A DNA stretch of 64,000 nt from contig CM071935.1 in NCBI GenBank assembly GCA_016081115.2, positions 24,532,653 through 24,596,652 of the forward strand. The letters run 5' to 3'. This DNA is from Rehmannia glutinosa. Lineage: Eukaryota > Streptophyta > Magnoliopsida > Lamiales > Orobanchaceae. This document shows positions 1-11,985 of the stretch, one piece after another. How positions within the stretch are numbered: position 1 is the first letter of the stretch; each line of letters starts with the position of its first letter. A program made the position numbers and the translations under genes. The notes beneath the pieces are model-generated. The model did not search any database and was not told the origin of the DNA. It saw only the letters and a program-made list of their open reading frames with translations.

Positions 1-240
1 CATGAAATCTTATTACGTTATATCTTAATTAAGTAGAAAAATATCATTTCCTAAAAAATATATATTTAGACAAAGTAACTATTCAACAACAACAACTAAG
101 CCTTATCTTACTATGTGGGAGTGGGAGACAAGGTAAATTTTCAATTTAATAAATTAATTAGATTGTTATGATTTTGAGCTCAACCAATCGAACAGATGTA
201 TATTAAAATATCTACCTCTCTAATAGGTTATAGAGGTGAT

Positions 241-397
241 CTTGTATGAGACCATCTAATGGATTTAAGTTCATGAGACAGATCCTACAAAACATAAAAA
301 TCATGGGTTTCTTTTATGGGTTTGGGTTAGGGTTGAAATCCTACATACATGTATGATCCGTCTCATTGACTATGTCCGTGAGACCGTCTCATACAAG
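241..397. repeat. Imperfect inverted-repeat unit (possible MITE)
   Basis: The left arm (241-284) begins CTTGTATGAGACC. It pairs with the reverse complement of the right arm (355-397), which begins CTTGTATGAGACGG. About three quarters of the roughly 43 positions match. The spacer is about 70 bp. I found no clear target-site duplication, so the class is unassigned. Confidence 0.4.
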
Positions 398-1276
398 TTT
401 TTGCCTAATTTATATGAGTAAAAGCTCAATTACATACGATTATTTGAACGACTTGCAAATTCTAGCTAATAATTTTTGGGTCAAATACTAGTCATTCAAT
501 ATATAGGATTTGGTTCAAATGGGACAACCATCCTTAGGTGAGACAGTGTGGACTCATCATATCTATTAATTATTAAAAATGAATGGTTGTGATTAAATCA
601 TTATTTTTTTTTGTTTTCCATTTCTTTCGCCTTTTAAGGGTAATATTGTAATTTTCTTAGTCATATTCATCAGTGGTTTTCACCACATCTACCACATCCC
701 GCTTTCGTAAGGCTGTGGTTTTTCAAAATCTTTTACTTTGAATGTGATTCTTCTTCAGTTATTCTCTCCATCTCAATTGGTCCAGAATTTTGGGCCAATC
801 TTACAGTACTCTTTGGAAGTTTGTAGTCTCTATTTTTTCAACTTTCGATGGGAAATAGTAAGGGTGTTGGAATTTTGGTTTAGTATTTATAGTTTTTTAC
901 GTTTTTTGTATGAACTATTTGATGTTTTAGGAGTTTTTCTTTTTTATTTTAAATTATTTTTATTTTTCTGTGGTTATTACAAATTTTGTGTGAGATTTGT
1001 CGTTTTTTTGTTTTTTCACAGTGAGTTATTTCCAATTAGGGTTTCGTCATTACAGTTGCTTGGTTTTTTGGGGCTAGGTTGAAGAAGACGTACTCTTTGT
1101 TATTTGGTATAAATGTTTTATTTTAGATACATACTTAGTTATGGTTTGTTGCTTTGATAGAATATTTTTGATGTATACGTACAATACACAAAGTGTTTTG
1201 GTTCATTAGTTTTCTTTTATAGTAGCGAATTATGTGTGAGATTCTATTTTCTTTTTTGTGTTTTCATTGTGAGTTT

Positions 1277-1348
1277 GTTGCAATTAGGTTTTGCGTTTTC
1301 AGATGTAGGTGTGTTGCAATTAGGTTTTGCATTTTCAGATGTAGGTGT
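1277..1348. repeat. Tandem duplication, 36-bp unit x2
   Basis: A unit beginning GTTGCAATTAGG and ending GATGTAGGTGT occurs twice in tandem with one mismatch (GCGTTTT versus GCATTTT). It lies just upstream of the Ulp1-like gene, in its putative promoter or 5' region. Confidence 0.7.
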
Positions 1349-1619
1349 ATTGGTCTGGATGCATATTTAGTTTTGTTTTATTGTTAATATTGTAGATGTG
1401 TTGTGATTTTGTTGCATCCAGGGTTAGTTTCTCAGTGCAGTGTATTGTTCTTAATGTATACTTAGTTTTGTTTTGTTGCTACGATAGAATGTTTTTGATG
1501 TATACTTACTTTACGAACAATGTATTTAAATTATGATGTTTAAAGTATGAGTATCTTGGTTTAGATTTTTGTTTTGACAGGTTTTGCTCTTTGTTTTTGT
1601 TTTAGGTTCTTATGGGTAA

Positions 1620-3403
1620 ATGGCTAGGAAAAAGACAACAACCTCTGCAGTTGGTGAGCATCTGGCTGAGAAGAAACAAAAGAGTGTCAAAATGAAAGAA
1701 AAAGATGCATTCCGTAGGTTAGGCACATGGTCGATGCCAAGTGCTCTTTTTGAGGTGATGAAGGATTTTATAGTAGCACAGAAAAATGCGGTGGTTGAAA
1801 TGGATTTCGTCAGTTTGCTGGATTTGAAGGGTGGATGAATATCCATTGCGACTCATCATTTGGTTAGTTGACAACTTTAACCTTGTCAGCTATGAACTGG
1901 AATTGCCTATAGGAAGGTCTATTCATGTTGATAAAAAAGATGTTGGAAATGTGTTGGGATTTCTAAATGGCCATATTCCTATTGAGAAGAAGAAATCTGA
2001 GACGTGTGATATCTATGATGAGTGGCACTGTTTTTTTGACATGGTCCGTAGTGGTGGTTATAAAATTACGCCGGAGGCTGTTTGTCAGAAAATGATGGCG
2101 GCTACTGATGGTGGTGTGTGGTTTAGGAGACACTTTATTATGTTGGTGTACAGTTTGATATTGAGTGATATACAATGTGGTTATGTGAAACCGTTGGTTA
2201 TGAAGAGTTTGGGTGATGTTACCAACATTAGGAAGTTAAATTGGTGTGAGTAAAATTTGAAAACATTGGTTGCGAACAGGGATAAGTGGGGGTAGTCAAT
2301 AAAGACTCACTTCAATGGCCCTCTGCTTTTTTGATTGTGAGTTTTGTGTTTTTTCTATATATTATTTTGTTTGTTGTTTAATTATCTTATGTGTGTTATA
2401 TGCATTCATTGTAATAGGGCTTGTACATTGATAGAATTGTTATTTTGACAAGGGACATTCCTAGAATAGTCCCGAGCATGTTGACTTTGAGTTCGGAGTT
2501 ATTAAAGGACAGGTGCAAGAGCGAGATTGATCATGGTGGTTTTGGTTTGGGATATGTTGACGATTTTTTTTATGGTGAAGGCCCATCTGAGGTTGTGCCT
2601 GATTGTGTGATGGGTGGTGTGGACAAGAGAATGGATGTGCCTGGGTCATCTTCACAGGCTGATGATATTCAGGTACATTTACATGCAATTGGATTATTTA
2701 TAATTTTGAATCCTATGTGTTTTGTATAGTATTAGCTCCCCATGTATGTTGACTTACATTACTGCATGTTTATTCTGCATATCATGCATATTTAGTGAAC
2801 ATTTATTGCATAGCTTATATATAGTCAATAATATACCAGTCTATCTTGACTCACTTTACTACATGCTTAGTCTGAATATCATGCATATTTATTTTATAGT
2901 TATTACATAGCTAATTTTGTTTCTCATATATAATTAGAACATACACTATTGATTTAGAGTTTTGCATATTTAATACATGTTTAATGTATAGTTATGACAG
3001 AGTCAATGCATATTGAGTATGTTAGTTTTAGAATTGAAGATGGTATAGCATATTAACTATGATTTATCATTTTATATAGGAATATATTGGGAAGGTGTTG
3101 GCCAAGTGGGGCCGTATAGCCACGGATGTTGTTAACATCATTTCATTGGTCAAGAATTCTCCGAGAGGTTTTTCAAATAATCCAGATTTTGGTAAAATTG
3201 AGGAGGTTGCTAGAAAGTTTATTTGTTTTAATAGCGAGAAACCAAGTGAAGATCAGGGTGGAGGTAGTGAAACACAGAAGAATGAGGCATTTCGGAACAA
3301 CGCTGAAAATATTTCTGCTATGGAGAAGGTGGAAAATGCATCATTGCAAACGAAGGAGTTTAAGAGTGATATGATGATGCTTCGAGTTTTGGCCTTGGTG
3401 TGA
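1620..3403 (+). pseudogene. Ulp1-like MULE gene, N-terminal part (broken)
   Basis: Exon-like blocks at 1620-1838, 1831-2253, 2421-2672 and about 3080-3403 read as one protein in changing frames. The first block is a basic N-terminus (MARKKTTTS...). The frame slips near 1831 into a domain with LIIWLVDNF, LPIGRSIHV and TTDGG-like segments (AATDGGVWFRRHF at about 2100). The next block continues with YIDRIVILTRDIPRIVP. This matches my memory of the N-terminal, plant-mobile-domain-like half of proteins annotated 'Ulp1 protease family' in plant genomes. The C48 catalytic half is not here but at 17682-18669. The gap is filled by the Athila, Tekay-like and hAT insertions. A stop follows the last block at 3401-3403, just before the Athila LTR. 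The gene is not functional. Confidence 0.6.
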
Positions 3404-3437
3404 CATAAGATTTCAATAATCCAATTTGAGACTCTGT

Positions 3438-4948
3438 TGATTCGTGTAAAATATACGTGCATTTAGGGGCTTAAAATGATATATAATTGATGCATTTGCA
3501 CGCATATTTAGTGTATTTTACTTGGTATCCTTAGAAGGGCATGATACTGCGTATTTTTGTAACTTTTTATAGGAAATGGAGCTTAAATGAAAAGATATTA
3601 GTTAGAAGGCCTGGACAAGATTGAAGAATGCGAATAGATGATCGAATACACGAAGAAAATGGAGAAAAACAAATCACCAGCCAGACCGTCTGAATCTCAC
3701 ATGGCCGTGTGAATCGTCCCTGTGTCTTTTTACACGTGCGTGTGACTTTCTATGGAAGAATTTCAGAGAGACATCGCACAACTAGACCATGTAACATGCA
3801 CACAACCAAGTGGTTTGTTCGGAGCAAAAACAAAGACCAAAACACTTTACATGGCCGAACCGTGTGAATTGCACACGGCCGTGCAATTCGTCTGTCAGCT
3901 GATTTTTTATTCCTTTTCTCGTCAGAACTCTACAAATGATCCCTTAAAGTACCTATATGAAGGGACCAAGGTCTTGGACGATTTTCATACTTGATACATT
4001 AGAAAATACACTACAATACACTAGGATTACACAAATCAATATTCTTCCGAGAGAGGATGGAAAATCTACAAAGAGTACCACAATGCCTTTTGCTTATATG
4101 GAAGCACAAGGGTTCGAAGGCTTGGAAGGAGGATCCATCCTAACAAGAAGGGTTTTTCTTTCTTAGTTTAGATCTCTTGTTTGTACTTAAATGACATCAA
4201 ACTATTTGATTTCAACTTTGTCTATGAATTTGTTATCAAATATGTTGGGCTAATTATTCTCATCCTAAAGCATAATCAAAATTGTGGATTCATGTTAAAT
4301 CTCTATTGATTATTTTCTTAATTGGTTTATGTGTTCTATTATATGAATTCGAATGCTTATTTCTTGTAGATTATTTGGCCATTAATTTGAATGTCATATT
4401 TGTTAGTTCATAATTCAGGAGATGAGTTCTAACAAATGAAAATCGAATTCAGTCATAAACCGGTATAGAGTCGGGAGGTTTATAATTGTTTGTGAGGAGT
4501 ACTTCAATTAAAAGATCTTTTGGGACTTAATATTTGAGTAGGGATGCTAGCATCTGGTATTAATCAACTGTTTATTTGCTTCGAGATGGGGAATAAACTA
4601 ATTTAGGAATTAAACCCACATAAATACATAAACTGGTTTTGATAAACATTAATTGGATTTAATATTGAAGAAGCATATTGAGATTATGTGCCTACGGTTG
4701 CTTTTGTATTTGTTGAAAACTTGTGGAGTTCGGGTTTATAAAATTATAAATATTTTACTTGTTAGTTTAGGATTTAGATTAGATAATAATAATTTTGTGA
4801 TTTTCGACCACTTCAATAAAATTGGAATACGATATTTACTATAGCCTAAGCATTTCGCATTCAATCCCTAAAGAATATGACCTTACTCGCCATTATTATA
4901 TTATCTACGATGTACACTTGCAGTATAGTGAAAAGATTTTCACGATCA
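3438..4948 (+). repeat. 5' LTR of Athila-type copy 1
   Basis: It begins TGATTCGTGTAAAATATA and ends ..GATCA, six bases before the primer-binding site. The start aligns with the 3' LTR start at 10008 (TGATATGTGTAAAATATA). The U3 part holds degenerate CACACGGCCGTGTG-type palindromes (about 3680-3900). The rest resembles the 3' LTR up to the point where that copy is cut. Point differences between the two copies are numerous, so this insertion is not recent. Confidence 0.85.
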
Positions 4949-4954
4949 AGTTTC

Positions 4955-4975
4955 TGGCGCCGTTGTCGGGGATTG
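4955..4975 (+). other. Primer-binding site, tRNA-Asp type
   Basis: TGGCGCCGTTGTCGGGGATT matches the complement of the 3' end of plant tRNA-Asp, with one change in the usual GTTGCCGGGG. This primer is typical of the Athila/Tat group of plant gypsy elements. Confidence 0.9.
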
Positions 4976-5141
4976 AAAGATTCAACTTAAATATAGTAAT
5001 AAGTAGTTCAATCTTAATTGAAGCAAAAAATTTGTAAATATTTTTTTATCGATTTTTGTACATATTTTTTATTTTGTTCGTATTTTTCCTTTGTAAATAA
5101 TTTTATTGTTTTGGTTCTGACACTGTTTATGTTGAGTGCAG

Positions 5142-6532
5142 ATGGTGCAGAAAGACAGCGAAACAGTTAAAAAAGATCTAAAGCGATTGCGGATGAGACT
5201 ATCAGAATATTGTGAATAACAGAAACAATGAGGAATGCCTAACCTAGGGCGGAGAGACATGACCGGATAGTGGAAAGGCTCGCGAGGGGGACAGTTAAGG
5301 ACTACTTCCAACCAGAAGTTAGTCGAACTTATGGGGGTGTGGCCCATCTGCCGATCAATGCAAATAACTTTGAACTAAAACCTGCATTGATCAAGACAGT
5401 TTCACAAAACCAGTTTGGGTGTAGAGCCATTGAGGATCCAAACGAACATCTGGCGCAATTCTTAGAAATCTGCAAAACTATTAAAATGAATGGGGTTTCT
5501 AAGGATATCATTCGATGCCTCCTTTCGCATTCTCTCTATGCGATAATGCTAAGGGATAGTTATGCACTTTATCACCACCCTCAGTAGATTTGGCTAAACT
5601 AAGTGAGCGGTTTCTAGCTAAATTTTCCCCCTAACAAGACGCTGCAATTGAAAAGTGAAATCACCCAGTTTAGGCAGTTACAAGCAGAGCCACTATATGA
5701 GCATGGGATAGATTTATAGAGTTGTTAAGGAAGTGCCCTCAGCACGGTTATCTCGATTACCAACAGGTACAGTTCCTCTATAATAGTTTAGGTGGCAACA
5801 CGAGAACTATTACATATGTTGCATCTGGGGTTGCACTGTTAAGGAAATATCCGGATGAGGCACTAGAAATGTTAGAGGAAATGGTAAAAACTAGTTACCA
5901 GTGGCCATCCAAGAGATCCAATGTCCGACGTGTGGCAGAGGTCCAGGATGAGAAAGTATCCATGCTCACAGAATAAGTATCTGTGCTTAATATGAAACTG
6001 GATGCAATGCAGCAAGCGACTTCTAGAGATCCTGCAGTTGTTGAAGAAGAGGTTAATTTTGTGGGACAGTAAAGGAACTTCAACAACAACTATGAAACAA
6101 TCAGATACCCAATTACTATCATTCGGGGTTGAGAAACCACGAGAACTTTTCATATGCTAACAAAAACTTTTTGCACCACCTCCGGGTTGTAATGTTGGTA
6201 ATGAAAGCAGAGCAGAGTCCAGTGATAAGAAAGCATTTGTGGAAGAAATGATATCCTCGTTTATCAGAGAAACTAGGGGTAGACTGAATAAAGATGAAGC
6301 AAAGATAGACATGATTGAGGAACATGTTACACAGCCGAACACGAACGTGAATGGCAGACTAAAGTCCTTAGAAACACAAGTAGCCCAAATCGCTATAGCA
6401 GTCAGAGGCCAGCATTAAAAGGGCAAATTCTCAAGCAATATTGAACTTAATCCGAGAGAACAGTGCAACGCCATACTTCTGATGAATGGTATAGAATATA
6501 AGGGCTCAAAGACTTCAAACAAAACAGTTTAG
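5142..6532 (+). pseudogene. Athila-type gag (broken)
   Basis: Capsid-like gag, which would package the element's RNA. The first ATG after the LTR is at 5142. Recognisable blocks are DYFQPEVSRTYGGVAHLPIN (from about 5301) and DPNEHLAQFLEIC (about 5438). A weaker block around 5940 reads RRVAEVQDEKVSMLTE. The end is NPREQCNAI..., stopping at 6532. Several stops and frameshifts occur (5212, 5587, 5976). Copy 3 on the minus strand (42582-43082) has the homologous segment in an open frame and serves as the internal reference. In an autonomous element protease and RT would follow directly. Here post-pol sequence follows. Confidence 0.8.
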
Positions 6533-6778
6533 CGACAGTAATACTGGAAATACTATCGTCTGGCTGAACATGTAAAACTTAACGCTTTATGGGCGGCAAC
6601 CCAAATTATTTTACTTCTTTTATTTTTATTTTTTTTATCGTTTTTGTTTAATTTGTTTTTAATTCGATTTTGATTTTACTATAAACATAATTTTTAGTTT
6701 TGTTTGTTTTTGTTAGTTATTGTGTAGGAGGCGTCGCAACAAACTTCAAGTTTTCATATAAAAAAGAGAAAATATCAT

Positions 6779-6952
6779 TTCACACGACCATGTGAAACTT
6801 CACACGGCCCATGCAACATTCATCACAGAGACCAACCACATGGGCTACCCGTGTGAGTTGCACATGGCCGTGTGGCTGGTCACAGCGGATAACAGATGCG
6901 CCCAGGGCCACATGGTTTGGCCATGTGAATTGCACATGGGTCGTGTGGCTTG
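6779..6952. repeat. Cluster of GC-rich palindromes (CACACGGCCGTGTG type)
   Basis: About seven degenerate copies of a 14-bp palindrome occur in 170 bp between gag and the ATHILA ORF, for example CACACGACCATGTG, CACATGGCCGTGTG and CACATGGGTCGTGTG. Many differ from the perfect form by C-to-T or G-to-A changes at CpG, as expected of methylated transposon DNA. The same motif family occurs in the LTRs of all three Athila-type copies in this window. Confidence 0.75.
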
Positions 6953-7245
6953 TCTGCTGAAAATTCCCATCTCCCTTTCAAACTCAAACACTCAAATCTT
7001 ATCTCACTTTCTCCCTCCCAAACCCTACCATCCAAAAATTCTCCTTCAAATAGCCCAACCCATCTTCAATTCATCAAATTCATCTTCAAATCTTCAAATC
7101 TTCAAACGAAAACACAAATACTTCTTCTTTTCAAGAAACCCATCACAAAATTCTTCCAATTTCTCAATTTTTACAAGTTCTCCTTCAAGTTTGGGGGTGT
7201 TCAATCTTCAAATTTTAGATTTTCAAAAAAAAAAATTAAATATCC

Positions 7246-8520
7246 ATGGCTTCTAAAGGAGGAGAAAAAGGAACAAGGAGGAACACAAGGAGGAGAAAAG
7301 AACAAACTCCCGAGCTTAAGCCCGAGTATGAGGTGAACGACGCAGAATTATACAATGTCGTTCTAACAGACAACACACACCGGGCTAGGTGGGAGGTACT
7401 CTATCTCTGGAATATGATTTCAACAAGGTACCCTGATGAACCTACTCTTACTAATTTGAGTATGTTGGATGATTTTCGAGCCTTGTGTGGGCGTATTGAT
7501 TGGCATGATTTATTGAATGGGAATTGGACTACCTATGTGGTTTATTCTTATGATTTTTTAGCAGTTTTAAATTGGTAGTCCGGAAAATTAATTTGATGGG
7601 TATTCGATTTAGATTAGCTAATGAGTCGATGGAGTTATCTATTGATGATTTTAATGCAATTTATAGAACCATGGCTTATGGGGTTCAAGAGCATGATGAT
7701 TTTCAAATGCTCGAATTTTGTAAGGAGATCACGGGGAAAAGAATTTATATGTTGGGTACCTCTAAGGCGTCTAGCATTAGGAACCCCTTTTTTTGCTATG
7801 TGTAACGTACATTAGCGGAAATGGTGTTCGCGAGAGAAGATAGTAAAGGGGCCATTCGGGTTGATGAGTTGTTTATACTTTGGTGTATGGCCTCGTGGAT
7901 GGAGGTGGTACCCAACGTCGGGGCATTTATAGCAAGACAATTTGAGATAGTGAGAAAGCAAGAAAAGGAGAGAATATGTATTGGTGGGCTAATTGCTCCT
8001 ATGGACAAGTATTTTAATGTGAGTTTTGACGGGTATGAGTGAGCCGATTGGGGGGAAAAGATTGATGTGACAGTTTTATCCGCAATGAAGATGACTCAAT
8101 ATGACGGGTGTGATCATTGGTGGGTTCATGTGGATAGAACGAAACTTCGGTTCCCAAATCTAAATGCTACTTCGATTAGAAATAGGGGTAATTGGTTGAT
8201 GAGAGGAGACCAAGGGACTGCTGCTCAAGTAGAGAAAGATAAGCCTAGGCATGAAATGGATAGGCCAGAATTCTCTAGACAATGGGGTAGTCGGTATAGG
8301 AATTATAGTGAGAGGCTTGAAAGGATGGAGGTCAATATAGGTACATTGATGGATGATACTTATCAGTTATCTGCTACAGTTGATGAGTATCATACTGAGT
8401 ATTTGCATTGATTTGACGCCATCACTCAGAAGCAGCAGCAGATGTACGAGATGATATCTTGTATGGATCAGTGGCACATCTCACAGGGCCACTACCCTCC
8501 ACCTCCCCCACCATAGTGAG
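7246..8520 (+). pseudogene. ATHILA ORF-1-like protein (env-position ORF, broken)
   Basis: Four consecutive open pieces (7246-7578, 7572-7805, 7821-8042, 8067-8411) form one protein with frameshifts near 7575, 7805 and 8042. It starts with a basic MASKGGEKGTRRNTRRRK leader. Recognisable segments of the ATHILA ORF-1 family follow: IRFRLANESMELSIDDFNAI, SIRNPFFCYV, then VDELFILWCMASWMEVVPN and ICIGGLIAPM. The tail has a coiled-coil-like stretch (SERLERMEVNIGTLMDD). In Athila elements this ORF lies downstream of pol; its function is unknown and it has been discussed as env-like. I see no clear signal peptide or membrane segment. The 280 bp upstream are pyrimidine-rich and look like an untranslated leader. 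Confidence 0.7.
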
Positions 8521-10007
8521 TTTGTAAGTACTTTTTACGCATTCCTCTTTCTTTTGATAATTTTCTTATATGTTCAGGACAAAACATATTTTAAGTTTAG
8601 GGAGTTGTCAAGAATGCGTGAATAAGTATTGTTGCATTTTTGCATTACATTTAGGATTGCTTGTAGAATCATACAAAATTTGCATAAAATTTTAAAAAAT
8701 TAATTTGATTTTTTTGTTTTTCTTCATTTTAGCATGTTTATTGATTTTGTGTAATTTAGGATAAATTCAAAAAAGTACAAAATGCTTCCACATGATTTTA
8801 CTATGAGCATATGATTTCATGAGAAAAAGTATTTTGTGAACTATGCGATGAATTGTTGAGAAGATATCTTTAGCATGTTTGGCATTGATTAAAAAAATTG
8901 GGTATTTGACCATGTTGCGAAACATAAGCCTGTGAGATTTTGTGCCATTAACTGGTTTTATGCTAAGAAGTCCCATTTGTTTCTTGAGTGTGTCATTCAT
9001 GATTATTAAAACTCTAGAACTTACAATGGTATCTTCATTGAAGCCATGTGTGTGTGCAATATTTGAAGATGATTTAAGGCCATTATTGTTTTAGCCTACT
9101 TAGCCTGAAAAGGCTAGCCATGAACTCATGATTCCCTAGTTAGCCACTTTGAGCCTAAATTTTTTATTTTTACCCATATTTTGAGCTTTAAACTTAAAAA
9201 TAATTTTATCCCCAAAACTTGAGCTTATAGAAGATGAATAGTTTGGGGAAAATGTGGTGAAATACTGAGAAATAATTATGGCAAAAGAAAGAGGGATGAG
9301 CAGTGATTAGGTAAATGAAAGAATAAAGAAGCTAGAAAAAGAAAGAAAAAACAATTTTTTTTAAAAGTGATAAAAAAATCGAGCAAGAGAAGAAAGAAAA
9401 AGAAAAGAAAAATTCTGGAAATTTAAGAAAAATTAAGAGCTTAAGGCAAAAGAAAATGAGTCAAAAAGGCATAAGAATGAAAAAGGAGAAAAAGGGTGGA
9501 AAAGGGTATGAGTTGAAAATAATTTGAAAGAATGAGTTTTATGATAAAATTGGGTTGGTGAATTGAAAGTCTGTATACTTAAGTTCTATTTGCTCAAGTC
9601 AAGTCACTTAATCCAAATTCTTCTTACCATTATCAAAGAGCCTACATTACAACCAAATGAAAAATCCGTTTTAATTCTTAAATTGTGCACACTCAAGTTG
9701 TAGAGATGTTAGATGATTTGCAAGCATATATTAGTTCTACATTCATTGAACTGATTTAAGCATATACACGTCCCATCTAATTTGAAAGTTGAGTGATACA
9801 CTATTACTTATGAGTCGGGATGTCAAGTACTCGGACGAGTATTGATTATGTCGAACTTATGATTGATGATTTCTCGATAATGAATTACATGGTTTACTTA
9901 AATATGGAGTTGAATGAGATTAAATGTTTATAGTGTTCTTTGTACCCTTTGAGATTATTTTTCTTAGTTTGCTCGAGGACGAGCATTGATTTTAGTTTGG
10001 GGGATTT
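8521..10007. other. 3' non-coding region of Athila-type copy 1
   Basis: No coding potential. A purine-rich tract lies at about 9240-9530. GCTCGAGGACGAGC (9971-9984) is the block that commonly precedes the polypurine tract in Athila/Tat elements. The minus-strand copy 2 contains the homologous region around 12349-13130. Confidence 0.7.
9994..10007 (+). other. Polypurine tract of Athila-type copy 1
   Basis: AGTTTGGGGGATTT lies directly before the TGATATGTG start of the 3' LTR. This is the usual position and composition of the plus-strand DNA primer in plant gypsy elements. Confidence 0.75.
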
Positions 10008-11278
10008 TGATATGTGTAAAATATACTTGCATTTAGAGGCTTAAAATGATATATAATTAATGCATTTGCACGCATATTTAGTGTATTTTACTTGGTTACT
10101 TAGAAGGGCATGACAGCGTGTTCTTGTAACTTTTTACAGGAAATGGAGCTTAAATGAAAAGATATCATTTAGAAGACCCGGACAACATTGAAGAATGCGA
10201 AGAGATGATCAAATACACAAAGAAAATGGAGAAAAACAAATCACACGGCCAGATTGTGTGAATCTCACACGACCGTGTGAATAGTCCATGTGTGTTTTTA
10301 CATGTTCATGCGACTTGTTTGAAGGTAGAATTTCAGAGTCACATCGCACGACTAGATCGTGTAACATACACACGACCGTGTGGTTTGTTCGGAGAAAAAA
10401 TAGAGACCAAAACACTTTACACGGTCGGACCATGTGAATTGCACACAGTCATGCGATTTGTCAGTCTGCATTTTTGATTCCTTTTCCTGTCAGAACTCTA
10501 CAAGTGATCTCTCAAAGAACCTATATAAAGGGACCAAGGCCTTGGACAATTTTCATACTTGATACATCAGAAAATACACTACAATACACTAGGATTACAC
10601 AAATCAATAGTTTTCGCATCTATGGAAGCACAAGGGTTCGAAGGCTTGGAAGGATGATCCATCCTAATAAGAAGGGTTTTTCTTTCTTAGTTTAGATATC
10701 TTGTTTGTAATTAAGTAATGTCAAACTATTTGATTTCAACTTTGTCTATGAATTTGTTATCAAAGATGTTGGGCTAATCATTCTAATCCTAGGACATAAT
10801 CAAAATTGTTAAATCTATATTGACGGTTTTCTTAATTGGTTTATATGTTCTATTATATGAATTTGAATGCTTATTTCTTGTAGATTATTTGGCCAATAAT
10901 TTGCATGTCAAATTTGTTAGTCCATAATTCGGGAGATGAGTTCTAACATACGAAAATCGAATTCTAACATAAACGGGTATAGAGTTGGGAGGCTTATAAC
11001 TGTTTGTGGGGAATACTTTAATTCAAAGATCTTTTGGGAGTTAACATTAACTATTGAGTAGGGATGCTAGCAATTGGTATTAATCAATTGTTTATTTGCT
11101 TCGGGAGGGGGAATAAACAAATATGGTAATTGAACCCATAGAAACATATAAACTGTTTTGATAAATTTTAATTGGATTTAATATTGAAGAATCATGTTGA
11201 GATTATGAGCTTAGGGTTGCTTTCGTATTTGTTGAAAACTTGTAAAGTTCGGGTTTATAAAATTACAAATATTTTACA
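10008..11278 (+). repeat. 3' LTR of Athila-type copy 1 (truncated)
   Basis: It aligns with the first ~1.3 kb of the 5' LTR (3438-4760), then stops at 11278 where TGTGACGCCCC of a Tekay-like LTR begins. About 240 bp of LTR end are missing. A TATA-like box TATATAAAG is at 10522-10530; the 5' LTR has the decayed form TATATGAAG. Palindromes of the CACACGGCCGTGTG type occur at about 10240-10460. Confidence 0.8.
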
Positions 11279-11914
11279 TGTGACGCCCCAAACCCGCTAG
11301 GCTCAGAACGATACAAAAACTTACTTTTTTATAATTAAAATAATTAATAGTGGAAGCTTAAGTGGAAAACTCAATGTTAACTTTGAAAGCTAGGTAAAAT
11401 ATTACTTTTAAAACAACCCAACATATATAATATTTCAAACCCATATTTTAACAAAAAGGGAGGAGACGCGTTGCTCATTGTCGTCAGTCCAGCTGCCCTA
11501 TTCCCCGGCCAGTAATAAAAATAGAATATGCGTGCCATGAGTATAAAATTCAGTAGGGAACACAGCAAGCAGTTATAACCAATTGTCACACACATACAAT
11601 TTATAAGAATCATTTATTCATTGTTGATCATATCCACTCTGTGAGACGGTCCATTAGTTAGCATTAATCCAAAGGGTTCATTTGGATTACCCGAAGGTGA
11701 ATCCCATTCATTCATTGTTTGGCTTCCCGAAAGAGAGTCAATTCATTTGTTCATATAAACGACACATGGAACAACAATGATTATAATAGTACGACATACT
11801 TGCCGATAAAAAGTTATCCCACCTTTATGCAGTGTACTGAGGAATGTTTATGATGTCGTAAAGCCCTTTGGTTTCAACTAAGCCGCAACAAACGTTCCAG
11901 CTAATAATTCGCCA

Positions 11915-11917
<3 letters not shown>

Positions 11918-11980
<63 letters not shown>
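11918..11980. repeat. (CT)n microsatellite
   Basis: About 31 uninterrupted CT units inside the Tekay-like LTR fragment, followed by a pyrimidine-rich stretch to about 12050. It produces a spurious Ser/Leu open frame on the plus strand. Confidence 0.95.

Positions 11981-11985
<5 letters not shown>

Larger units (their letters stand above)
1..1619. other. Non-coding stretch at left edge
   Basis: AT-rich DNA with no convincing gene. It holds an imperfect inverted-repeat unit (241-397), a 36-bp tandem duplication (1277-1348), and a direct repeat of about 50 bp at roughly 1129-1178 and 1459-1508. The second half leads into the Ulp1-like gene and probably belongs to the same Mutator-like element, because the motif TGCATATTTAG seen here recurs around the far half of that gene. 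A 114-codon open frame at 738-1082 is T-rich, hydrophobic and without a recognisable domain, so I do not call it a gene. Confidence 0.5.
3438..11278 (+). mobile_element. Athila-type Ty3/gypsy element lacking pol (copy 1)
   Basis: Order: 5' LTR 3438-4948; a primer-binding site complementary to tRNA-Asp at 4955; broken gag 5142-6532; an array of GC-rich palindromes; an ATHILA ORF-1-like region 7246-8520; a purine tract; and a 3' LTR from 10008 cut at 11278. No protease, RT, RNase H or integrase can be found. The conserved gag end (NPREQCNAI..) is followed within about 50 bp by the GGGCGGCAACCC block that normally lies after pol in Athila/Tat elements. The element interrupts the Ulp1-like gene. 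The 5' flank is TCTGT (3433-3437). The 3' TSD copy is lost because a Tekay-like LTR abuts the truncated 3' LTR. Confidence 0.85.

Noticed and set aside
738..1082. 114-codon open frame on +
   Set aside because: T-rich, Phe/Leu-dominated product with no domain and no homologous block nearby; explained by base composition.
4955..4975. tRNA-like sequence
   Set aside because: Only the tRNA-Asp 3'-end complement is present: a retroelement primer-binding site, not a tRNA gene.
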